Position numbers and translations under genes: made by a program. Below, piece by piece: positions 36,245 through 50,900 of a stretch of DNA of 64,000 nt; position 1 is the stretch's first letter; every line of letters starts with the position of its first letter. The notes under the pieces are model-generated. The model was not told the DNA's origin, made no database searches, and saw only the letters and a list, made by a program, of their open reading frames with translations. The DNA comes from Oryzias latipes (Eukaryota; Chordata; Actinopteri; Beloniformes; Adrianichthyidae): contig NC_019864.2 in the NCBI RefSeq assembly GCF_002234675.1, positions 19,036,582-19,100,581 on the forward strand, read 5' to 3'.

Positions 36245-36521
36245 GGGTTTGTTTTTAGCCTGGAGTAGAAGCCTTTCTAGTGTCATCAGGATGACTGTTC
36301 CAAATTGTAGCTGCATGAAACTCAAACGCTGCTTCACTGTGTTTACTCCTCACTCTGGGCACCAGAAGAAGGCCTGTTCCTGAGCTTCTCACTCCTATCG
36401 GTGGTTCATAAGAGTCCAACATGTCAGAGATGTACTTTAGTGCTAAGCAATGGAGAGACTTGTACACAAAAGAAGACATTTTTAAAAATCTATTCTCTGG
36501 AGTGATGCAGTCAAACTGCAT
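36245..36521 (-). pseudogene. LINE ORF2 C-terminal fragment (L2/CR1/Rex type)
   Basis: An 88-codon frame carries LHCLALKYISDML, VRSSGTGLLLVPRVRSKHSE and AAFEFHAATIWNSHPDDTRK. This order is typical of the tail of non-LTR retrotransposon reverse transcriptase proteins. There is no upstream RT, so it is a 5'-truncated copy that entered the bbs10 upstream region. Confidence 0.7.
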
Positions 36522-39500
36522 ATTCCTAACATGGCTTATAGGTTTTAGCAGAAGACTTCATAGTGTGAACAATACCCTTTAGTTTGAGTTTAAGAAATCA
36601 GTGATTCACAAAGAAAATACCAAGAACATCACAGCCATGTCTTTTTTGTTTCAAAATAGCAAAAACCTTCAGGGTCTCCTCTGACAGCAGAGAACGAAAA
36701 TCTAAAAAAGAAAGCGTTGCTGAACAGAATTAAAAAGAATATTATATATTTATTTATTGATTTTTTTTTTTACAGTTCACACTATATGAGATAAAGTTAA
36801 ATATTCTTTTTTTTTAATAAAACAAAATGCAAGAATTAAGATAAAAAATAACACCTACATCAACACTTACAAATACTGTAAATATAGCTTCATAAAAATA
36901 TTTCAGGCTTGACTTGAACTCCACAGTGTATTTGCAAAACATATATAAATATATATTTATATATAGCATATGTATTATTTTTACCTAATCAATGTAAATT
37001 GTTGCATATGTAGGTGCCTTTCAAAATGTTTGTGCCCTACAACATACACTACAAACTCAGATAAACATGTGATCCTAATAAAATCCATGTTTTTTAACAC
37101 GTTTGCCTGGACTACACCAACAGAATCTCAAACATAAATTTTCCGTTTCTTTTCTGTGATTACTCCAAAACAGAAAAAATATCCAGACTGCGCATGCGTC
37201 CTCTTCCATGAGAAGTCACTCGTTTTATCTAAAACTAGCAAAGTCTTTGTTGTGTTATTAAGCTCCTTCACGGTTTTCAGCAGTACAACGCTTTGTGTAT
37301 TAGCGGAGCGTTTATCAAAGAGCAGGAGGTGTTTGGTGTTCATGCAAAAAATTGCTAATTTTCATCCAATTTGACTATTTTGAGATAAATGGTCTTCGTA
37401 GAGATGCACAGTCGAGTCGGTTATGAGAGACTTGGCGAATGAACCCCATCACAGAGACTTATGGCACACAAACAACTCCTTCGGAAAAAAGAAAATCAAC
37501 AACTGACTATCTTATGAGATTATTTACTCACCCGCTTTATGCTTCCCCCGGTGCCTAGATACGGAACTTATTCTTTTTAGTTTGACGACAGACAGTTACT
37601 AGCAGAAGACGAATTACCGCCATCTAGTGGACTGGAGGGGGGATTGAGCATTAGATTAAATATAACAGAAATGCTGCATCGGCTTTCCAAAAGCTCAATA
37701 ACTCCATTTTGACAACACAATAGACAATATGTTAATATACAGCAGATACAGGGAGTAGTTTTTATTATTATATTTTTTATTATTAAAAAAAATTAAAAAT
37801 TAAATTAAAAAATTATAAAAAAAAGTTATTTACAAACTGAAAAATGTATTTTTAAATGATCAATGTTAAATTTTTAATTCATAATGAATTGTAAGCTTAA
37901 GATTTAGTGAACAGAGTGTAAGTATAATGGATTAATGATATGTCATTTAAATAAAAAATGTTTATATATATTCTTTAACTTACATTTTCTTTTTTAATTA
38001 AATAATATGTTTTCCTGTTTTATGTTTAATTTCACATTGTAAAGTTTTATTTTGAAATTCTGTCTCTTACAAATTATCAGATTAAAAGTTGAATTGTTTT
38101 GAGGGTGTAAAACGTACAACCCTCCAGAAGTCCATCTCAGGGGAATGTTTTCCACATCAATATACACTTTGTATGCATGATGAAAAAATACAAAAGTATT
38201 TTGAAAATGTCTCATTTAAATGCAAAATAAATTAGCATAATATTCATGGAAGTGTAAGTTTGGGTCAGTTTGGTGTTCAGTCCTCTTTCCTTATTCTTAT
38301 AATCAGGGTTACCACTTATACCCTCTCTATATGTTAAATTTGTGCTACTGAAATTGCAAGCAAAAACCCAAGGGCAAAACAAATTCTAGTTTCCTAGTGC
38401 ATTTTTTCCTCTCTCACATTGTTCTTCATAACCGAACATTCTTCACTCTGTGTCCAATTCAATGACATTTAATTTAATCAAGAAAGCACATATTGTAAAT
38501 AATCAACTTTTAATTGTTCTTTTTTTGAAAATGTTTGTCATCCCTTTGTATTCAAGTTGATGTAATGCAGAAACACACTCTGGAATGCCTAAAAATGTCC
38601 AGAATGCATCTGCAAATTTGAGGGTATTTGTAATTAGTATAAATAATTGCCTTCAACCAGGGAAAAATATTTTATTTGGCTATAATTTACGTTCCTGCAG
38701 CCTATACTGTACCTCTGTGTCATTCCTCAGGAACACAGGAACCTCAAGGTGAACTGGGCGGGGTCGGAATCTGATCTTTGTTGCTGCAGAAACCACATCC
38801 TGAGTTTCTAAATCAGGCAACATCATCCATACAGTACATAGAGAATATGAGACAGTTCTGCAGCCACCACCGGATGTAAAGATGCACACACCCACATAAA
38901 AATGACATACAGAGCTGTCCACTTTGAATGCAAATATCCCCTGCTGCTGAACTCTTAGTATGCTAATAAGCTCTGAAAAAGCAGTGTCACTATTCTGATG
39001 AATATGCATGAGTGGCCAAGTGAGGCTGACCTGTAGGATTGAGACGGAGGTCTTGAGAGGTGGGATGTCAGCAGTGAGACCACAGCTCCCATGGGACCTG
39101 AATGGACAGAAAAGAACACATTCACCCTAATGATTAACTTATACACCAACACACACATACACCTATGCCAACCTCATCTTGCCCCACCCTCTGTGTTGTT
39201 GCCTCTTGATCCAGCTTTCACACACCTGCCTTCACTGTTCTTGAAGCCTCAAGTGCAGTTGGACCTAAGAACTAAAGGGCACCGCTCTGATTCAAAGCAT
39301 TTTCATTTTCTCTGCATTTTTGTTGGAGTTGTTATTTTTCCAGTTAAGAAACAAAAAGGAGAATCTGTGGGTTTGAACTCTGTTGCCGTGACATCTGAAC
39401 ACAGGTATGGCTTTGATCACTTCTACTTTTCCTCTTTAACATATCAGAAACAATTGTGTTTTCTATGTTCTTGCTAAAAAGTGACTGAATCATAATCCAC

Positions 39501-40383
39501 AAAAGAAAATTCATAAAATAATAACAAATCATTGAGTAAAAAGACTGTATAGTTGTATATAATCAATAAGTATTACATATTTTTTACATGGTGCGTGATT
39601 CACGTTAATGTTTACTGAAATCATAAACTTGTGTTTTTTTAAAAATAATCAATCATCCATAAGCACTTGATTTTGTTACTTGAAAAGAATCTATCTAATC
39701 AGAACTGGATTATGAAAACTATGCTAAACTACAAAATGAATTAACTCAGTAGGGGTGGTGCTATAAAAGCTTCCCATTCCTTTTCAAGCAATAAATCAAG
39801 CTCCACTTGATTTTAGTTAATGATCACTATATTTAATTAAGCAAATGTGACTTAAATGTGTCTTTGTTTTTGTTTGCTGTTTTTTATGTATCTGTGCATG
39901 TCATTGTTTCTCTATTTAGTTTGATAAATCTGTGTGATTTCTTTTGTATTGACTACAATTAATGCTTGAAACAAAATAAATTAAATCAAACAAAAAAAAA
40001 ATATTTAGAAGAGAACGAATTGCTGTGGTTGGACTTACCATCACTGCTATGAGAATATCTTTTTTCTTATATGTTTTTGACTTTTACATTTTTCTCTAAA
40101 AGTTATGTTTAAAGCTGACCTTGAAGTTTTTCTTTAAATCTTGGAGAAGTTGAGGGAATTCACAAAAACAAAAAGGTTCTGTGTTACAGTCAGGTGGACA
40201 AGACTTAATACAGTGACAGTAGCAATTTTGTTGCATCACATGCATGAAGGGGGGACAACGAAAATAAATGGAAGGGATACAGGGTTTGAACTTTCCTTTA
40301 AGTGCATCAGCTGCAATTAATGTGCCATTTTTCTACTTTTGGCTGAAATCTGTGGAGAACCCTGAAATTACGGACATAAAGTG
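36522..40383. other. bbs10-synaptotagmin intergenic region
   Basis: A 3.9-kb stretch that is very AT-rich around 37740-38080. The bbs10 5' UTR exon and promoter should be at its left (for example near 37540-37620), but I cannot fix them. Minus-strand open frames at 38680-39100 have possible splice sites but no domain I recognise. Confidence 0.4.
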
Positions 40384-40725
40384 AGATCAGCGTCTGCCTG
40401 GGTGCATGATCCCATCTGCTGAATAAGCCTCGTCACTCAATAGCTGTAATGCCTGCAGAATAGAAAAACAACACACCAGAAAAAAATTGTGCTTAGAAGT
40501 CAGGTTTTGGCAAAGGGGCATTCTTCTCAAATGTTTTATTCTAGTGTGACCTTGGTCCATGACACTCATCTCTGGCTGATAGAAGAGAAAATCAGCAGAG
40601 ACCCATGTGTGGTGCATCAACCCTTCTATGTCGCACAACTCCATGTCAGCAACTCTGGCAGAGACAGCACTTTCATATCCTGTGTTCCATGTTTTTACTA
40701 GATCAGCAGAAACAGGAGACGTCAT
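40384..40725 (-). CDS. Unrecognised candidate terminal exon(s)
   Basis: A minus-strand frame ends in LQALQLLSDEAYSADGIMHPGRR and a TGA at about 40384-40386, preceded by a good polypyrimidine-AG acceptor near 40455. Upstream in the same frame is VADMELCDIEGLMHHTWV. The composition looks protein-like, but I recognise no family and cannot join it to a start. It may be a chance open frame. Confidence 0.2.
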
Positions 40726-40892
40726 TTGATGGGCATCATCCCATCATCATGTTTAAATATCTCATAAAGAAAATTACATTTGTGAAACAACAAAACGGTA
40801 GTTTAAATTTTTTTGTAAATGTGGAAAAGTTTGTGTCAGATAAAAAAATTGTCTTTTTTTTAATTTGCTAGTTCATCTTGTTTACTCCTTCA

Positions 40893-44209
<3,317 letters not shown>

Positions 44210-44473
44210 CACTGTGACCCCCAGCAGTGAAAGCCAGGATTTACCTCAAGTTATTACAAAAGTATTTTCCTCTCCTTTCTTTATTTCGCGCTATTAACAC
44301 ATCAAGTGACTTGAGTTAAAAAGAACTTCCCATTAATACCCAGCTTACCCATAGATTATCAAAATGAATATTTTAGCCTTCTACCATCAGGAGTTTCCTC
44401 CTCTTCCTCAAAATCCTCTTACTGCTTCCTTTCATTTGATAAACAATTATATCACAATGTATGATGCAATAAA

Positions 44474-44959
44474 TCCAATAAATGAATTTCTTTTTAAATA
44501 ATGCAAGTCATTTTGTCTTTTTTATCATGGAAAATGAACTGTTGTAAACACTGTTAGCCTGCAGAGGGAGACAAAACAAAAATATTAAAGTCGACATTGT
44601 TTCAATGATTGTTTTACTTTAAAAAGTTGTATAATAATAACTTTAATACTGTTAATAATGTTCCTTTTGTTACACCATGAAGAAAAATGTAAAACAAACA
44701 AACACTATAAGTAAATGTAAAACATCACAGTTAAATGGAAAAAAAAACTGATCAAAAACATTTCCCCCCTAATTTCTTACATATTTCCTATGTTTTTAAT
44801 TGTTTGGTCTTCTTTTGGATTCCTTCATTTTAAAGTGAGAGTGAGATCCTCATGCCAGCTTTTGCTACTCTTGAGATTTTCCTGAAAATGTCATGGATTT
44901 ATTTTACAAAGTTTTAGTTTTCACTAATGTCTTCTGTCTCTTGCAGCAAGATCCTCCCT
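44474..44959. other. Flank downstream of the synaptotagmin gene
   Basis: AT-rich with no feature recognised beyond the polyadenylation signal just to its left. Confidence 0.5.
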
Positions 44960-45858
44960 ACCTTTTTGCTATAGAAGGAAACAGGATATTGTGGCTACTC
45001 AGATTCCACTTAAATCAACAATTTGTAGGATCATCAAGAACTTCAAGATAAAAGGGTTCAATTCTTAAGGCTTCAGGGCGTCTAAAAAGTCCAGCAAGCG
45101 CCATGTCCTCTCCTAAAGAGGATTCAGCTGCAGGATCAGAGTGCCACCAGTGCAGAGCTTGTTCAGAAATGGCAGCGGGCAGGTGTGAGTGCATCTGCAC
45201 ACACAGTGAGCCCAAGACTTTTGGAAGATGGCCCTGTGTCCAGATTGCAGTAAAGAAGCCACTTATCTCAAAAAAAAAAAAAAAACATCAGGGACAAATT
45301 GATCTTCTGCAAAAAGTATATGGTGAATGGACTGCTGAGGACTGGGGCAAAGTCTTATTCTCCCAAGCCTCTGTCCAATTGTTTGGAGCATTTGGATAAA
45401 GGCTTGTCTGGAGAAGAAAAGGTGAGCGCCACCATCAGTCGTGTGTCATGCCAACAGTAAATCATCCTGAGACCATGTGTGGGGTTGCTTCTCATCAAAG
45501 GGAGTGGGCTAATTCACAATTGTGCCTAAAAACACAACCATGAATAAAGAATGGTCCCAAAACACCCTTCAACAGCACATTCTTCCAGCAATCCAACAAC
45601 AGTTTGGTGATTAACAATGCATTTTCCAGCACGATGGAGCACCGCGCCATAAGGCTCGGGGACCAAAACGTTGAAATTTTGGGTGACTCCCTAGATCTTA
45701 ATCCCATTGAGGAATTGTGTTCAATCTTCAAGAGGCGGATGGACAAACAAAACACTAATTCTGACAAACTCCAAGAAGTGATAATGAAAGAATGGGTTGC
45801 TACCAGTCAGGATTTGGCCCAGAAGTTGATTGAGAGCATGCCCAGTCGAATTGCATAG
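44960..45858 (+). pseudogene. Tc1/mariner transposase fossil
   Basis: A degraded Tc1-like transposase broken by stops and frame changes. Recognisable pieces in order are IIKNFKIKG (DNA-binding part), EWTAEDWGKVLFSQASVQLF (first catalytic-region stretch), LDLNPIEELCSIFKRRMDKQ (the DPN-type block of the third acidic residue), and DLAQKLIESMPSRIA at the end, followed by TAG. No intact terminal repeats were seen. It is not functional. Confidence 0.88.
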
Positions 45859-46440
45859 GTCTTGAAGACGCTACAAATACTGACTCTGCTTAAATGGCCT
45901 GAAATTGTCGATAAAAGCCTTTGAAAAGTATGAAGTGCTTGTAAATATATTTCAGTACATCACAGAAACAACTGAAACAAAGATCTGAAAGCAGTTTAGC
46001 AGCCAACTTTGTGAAAACTAATATTTGTTTTTCCTTCATTTCCATCCAAACATAAGTCCCTTTTGGGGCCACAAAGTGACTGGATCCTATCCATTCTCAA
46101 TGAGAAGGGAGTGCTAACCACCTATTTTTCTTTTTGCAGTGTAAGAAATAACAAACTGGTTAAAAACACATAAAATATTATTCTTGAGATTAAAATAACT
46201 TTGTTGGTGTTGCTATTTTTAACAAAGGAACATGGGTCGGAAAGTTTTTTGTTTATTTCCTCCAATTACTTGCTTTTGTTAAAGCAGTGGATTCTTTTTT
46301 AAGGCTGGCACTGCAGTGCCCCCGCTTGTTACCCCTTAGCCCCATTCACGTGAACTGAACCGACTGAAGTCTCAGTTGATGACAGATAAGGGGAAACCTC
46401 CTTGACTGGGGGAAAGAGCCTAAGTTGAGTTCCAGCCTTC
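45859..46440. other. Upstream flank of the otogelin-family gene
   Basis: No coding feature. The right part becomes richer in CG toward the first exon and should hold the promoter. Confidence 0.45.
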
Positions 46441-46663
46441 TCACTGACTGAGATGTTGGTGCGTCAGGGCGCGCGGAGGCAGGCAGCTCACCTGCGCGTA
46501 CAGGTGCAGCAGGCAGACAGTTCATTTACTCAGCAGACACTGTCGTCAGCACGCACGCAAGCACGCAGAGCGCGCCGTAAAGCAGACGTCCACCTGCCTG
46601 TACTCCCGGGACTGTTGAAATGCACCGTTAACGCTTCGGTGGGACTTCCTGTCGGACTCTGAG
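46441..46663 (+). promoter_or_regulatory. Probable 5' UTR/promoter of the otogelin-family gene
   Basis: A GC- and CpG-rich block (for example GCGCGCGGAGG, ACGCACGCAAGCACGCAGAGCGCGCC) immediately before the start codon at 46664. No TATA box is evident. Confidence 0.45.
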
Positions 46664-47900
46664 ATGAACGTCAAGTGGACAGTGGAAAGATTTCTTCTCA
46701 TGTCATTTTCAGTCTCCCACTTGCTGTTACTCGAGGGTGAGTCAGTTTTACCAACCTATCATGCAATTTTAAAGTCAAAATATGGTTACAAACTATTTTA
46801 AATAGTACCAACATAATAATAATTTATCAACTCTTAATTCCCTTGTACTTCCTGCAGAAGTATATTTTCTGTCTAATTAGCCTTTCCTCACCACTTGTAG
46901 GACTTCCACAAATAACTTTTTGTGATGGCAAATTATTTGAGGATATTTGATTAAAGATGTAATCAACATTTCTTTATTTTGTTTGGTCAAAACTTCAGAA
47001 TTCACTGTTTGACTTTTCATTTAGGAGCTCAGAGTCACCTTTCACTGGCAGTGGGGAAATCACTGAGGTAATTAAGATAAGAAAAGTCAAAATTATTTTT
47101 TTAAATTTTGTCAGCTAAGTTTAAGGGATGCATGATCATTATTTTTTTGTGTGTTATTCTTATACAAGCCGATAGTACAATAATGATAAATACACACTTT
47201 CTGTCAAGACAAGAGTGTGTGACATAGACAGTGAACAAAATGTGTGTGCGTGCTTGCCCTTTTGTGTGTGAAGCCTCAGTAAAAAGCAGTTTTCAGTCTC
47301 AATTCAAGTGGTGTAAAGTGCATTTAAGTCTCCCCTTTGACTGTTTCTTCCCACTAATGTGCATGTTTGTGGGTGTGTGTGTGTGTGCGTGCGTAGAAGG
47401 GCTAATGCACTTCGGAGGAAACGGGATCTCCTTGGGGAGGAGGTTTGTACACTACACCTAAGGGAACCAGAGTGAGGTCAGGGCACCCTCACGAGCACAA
47501 CACCCTCTCTGGCACAAAGCTGTCTTTGTAAAGATACTCTCACTAAGACATAGACATTTCTCTCATTTACTTTTATTGCTGTGTTGGGGATGTTAAAGTC
47601 TAATAATTACTTCAGGGACTGCTATTAATCTCTACCTTTTGGTGATTTTCTAAGACATATAGACCATTGGTGTCAGAAGACACTCTATCACGCAGCATTT
47701 TGCACAACTTCACAGCTAGAGATACATCTTCAGGTAAATATACAAACAGTTGAGTGATACATGCAGGGAAATATGAACGAATGAAGGATCTGAGCAATCT
47801 TTTCCAGAATATTGTGGTTGCCTCAATGGTGGCTGGTGTCAAGAGAGTGGCGTTTGTGACTGCGCTCAGTTCCAGGCTCTGGGAGATCGCTGCCAGATCA
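46664..47900 (+). CDS. Otogelin-family exons 1-4: signal peptide, basic site, EGF-like domain
   Basis: Exons read as 46664-46736, 47025-47067, 47397-47442 (end uncertain) and about 47816-47900. The first is a signal peptide. The third encodes [16 protein letters not shown], containing RRKR-D, a good furin consensus. The fourth is a complete six-cysteine EGF-like domain ([18 protein letters not shown] then RCQI). The fourth needs one leftover base from the previous exon, but the third as read ends in phase 0, so a small exon is missed or the 47442 donor is wrong. From exon 4 onward the frame is continuous. Confidence 0.7.
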
Positions 47901-50900
47901 GTGAGTAACACGCTCACGCACATCTACTTATCGTCCTTTCATGTCTGCTCAGCTCTGTCTCCAAGCCAGCTACAACCCATGCAGCTACTCACTATGTTTA
48001 GCAGCCCCCCCCCCCCCCCCCCCAAAGAAGGATATAATGAAACACTTAAGGTTACAAGAACAAGGGTATATATGAGACCCCTCAATCCGTCAGCAAACTT
48101 TAATTACCCAAACACTCCATTATTATTTGTCACATCAATCTTTAGTTTCTATCTGTTTTGGTTTATACAAATCCACTACATTCCACCAACACGCACCCAC
48201 CCACCTACATATTGACAGATTTTATCCCTGGAGGGACAGCGATTAAGTCTTTTGCCCTCAGAAAGCAGGGTAAGAGCTGAGTGATGGAGTTTCTAGTTTC
48301 TACACATTCAACAGGGTTCTTATCAGGGTATCTCAGGTCAGGCTCATTTCATTTTAAGGAACTAAGTCAGTGGTGACATGCAGAGGCCAAATACAATAAA
48401 GTTCTTTTGAGAAACAGAAATGGCACAAAAGGACAACTGATCAGATACAGCCTATGTGTTAGAAATTCGAGATCAAAAATTTTGGCGAAACAACCGATAA
48501 GTGCGCAAACTGGCTAATAAGATTACAAGATGTGATTCACTCCTACCACAACCCACTCCCTCAGATTCTGGGAAGCATCTTAGGCCCCGTCTTGGCAAAG
48601 GCAGCTGTGGGGATTTCCAGTAACAAAGGGCTTTTAGAACACTCAGGTATTCATTTTCCTCTGGTCAGTTCAGCGGAACGTAATACAAAAGAAATAAACA
48701 TCTTGACAGAACAAGATATATGACGTGTCTTTTCAGTCTTTTACAAAAATGTCAGTTTTGGATTAAATTGTTTGGTCCCGCCTCATGTAACTGAGACCCT
48801 TCAATTGACCTAAATTGTATTTAATCGTCTCTTTTTGCTTGCAGTACCTAATCAGGGCCAAGATAGAGACGGGATCTGCAGGTCATGGGGCCAGCACCAC
48901 TATGAAACTTTTGATGGCATCTACTTCTACTTCCCTGGGACCTGCTCCTATGTTCTGGCCCAGGACTGCCACTCAACAACACCTCAGTACACAGTTTGGG
49001 TGAGACCAATTGTAAAGATCTCCATTTGATATTGTAGCGTTGAGATTTATTCACACGTTTTATTGACATGCTCCTGTGTAATTTGTTTTTAACCGTCAGG
49101 TTCATAACAGCCGGTTATGTGAGGAAAGTGTGTACTCGTGTCCAAGAGCACTCAGTCTTTTCTTCCCAAATGAGGAGGAGATTCATATCGCTGGATATCA
49201 AGTCCACCAAGGAGGACGCAGGTGTGGAAGCAAATAAAAGAAACAATTAAATTGGCTGATATTAATGAACATGGCTTCATCTCACAGTTTTATGAATGCT
49301 TGTTTCTTTGAAATGTCAGGCTAAGTTTGCCTCAGACAATAGGCGGGGTGTTCATAGAGCGCCTGGCGGATTATCTGCTTGTGAAGAGCGTGTTCGGATT
49401 CTCTTTGGCCTGGGATGGAAGCTCGGGGGTCTACTTGAAAATGAGCGAGGAACACCAGGGGGCTCCCTGTGGCCTGTGTGGGAATTTTAACCACATCCCT
49501 GGCGATGACCTCACCACCGCTCGGGGTAAGGTCGGCCCGACCAGCCCCTGCTCCTCTTTACCACAATCATTGTTATTATACAGTCAACACTGATTCTTTC
49601 CAGTTATAGTGGCCAAAGAGCCTACAGAGACCAAAGTGGAACGATAGCAAAGAATTGGTCTGAATAGCAGAAGGAAGCATAGATCTCTCCACAGATAGTA
49701 ATGTGTAAGTGACCTGTGGTTTACTGTGCGTTCAGGCAGGAAGCTGTTTGGTGGTGTGATGCTAGGCTCAGAAAAAAGTCATTTTCAATTGTTCTGGCTG
49801 CCAAACTGCCACTGTTCACTTTTCCAGCGTGTTTACAATCTTACAAATATTTCTGCCAAGTTTTTGATGTAATAGATTTCCAATTTATACTTTGAAGGTT
49901 GAACTAAACACCAAGAGTGTGTTTTAAAATGCTTTCTGGAAATATTTATCTTGTGTAAACCTTTTTCAGCCTTTTGTTTTAATTTCCGAAAGTGCCAATG
50001 TTTAATTTGCCCTCGCTGACTTTGTGTTCCAGGCATTGGGACAGATGAGCCGGCAGTGTTTGCTAACAGTTGGGCTGTGGACCTTCCTCATGAGCGAGCT
50101 TGTCCCTCTGTAGATCTCGAATTCAACGGCCCCTGCCAGTCTGAGTCAGACATGGATGTGAGAACTAGAGTTCCTTTCCAGTGTTCTTGACACTTTTCCT
50201 CCTTTGTAGCAAGACAGAGGGAATTCCACCAGAGACGAAATGTTATTCTTAAAAACCCACTCAGATAAAAAATGTCTTTTTGGAATTTTTAAAATAGCGT
50301 TTTTTTTCATGATGGAGGGCATATATGTAGAAAATTATGATTAAAATTGTGTTTCTGAGTATTTCCATTTATAAATTGTTGTGAATCAGGAGCAGACCAA
50401 AAAATGTTATTGGAAAAAGCCTTTAGCAGAGACATAAGTGCTACAGTTGACATGCCACAAACTCCCTGCTCCGTTCCATTCCGATGCATCTACTGCCGAC
50501 AAATAGACCCATGTGCATGTTCGTTTTCCTGAGCTGAGTGCTATTAGCCTGCATCTGGCTCAAAACTCTACAGCTGGAGAGCTTCACTATTCCTCGCAAT
50601 TTTTGTTGCACTGCTAATGTTAACTTGGGGTTGTAAGGGGCTGAATGACCTTCACTATTAATATTTATGCATTATTGCTATTTTTATTTTATTTTACTTT
50701 CTTTTAATACATGCAGGACGCCATCGAAAAATGCAGTGCTCTTCTCTTTTTCCCATTCCTGTCATGTCATGATAACATTGATCCAAATCCGTTCGTTGCG
50801 AGCTGCGTCTCTGACCTCTGTGTGTAAGTTAAAGACATACACTTCATGTTTGGTTTTTTAAGCTGTCATGGGCTCCTCAATGCATTTTTTACCCGGTTTA

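Noticed and set aside
48216-48271. Possible extra otogelin-family exon with good splice signals
   Set aside because: Joining the EGF exon directly to 48845 gives the family-like [15 protein letters not shown] in frame, so this segment is not needed.
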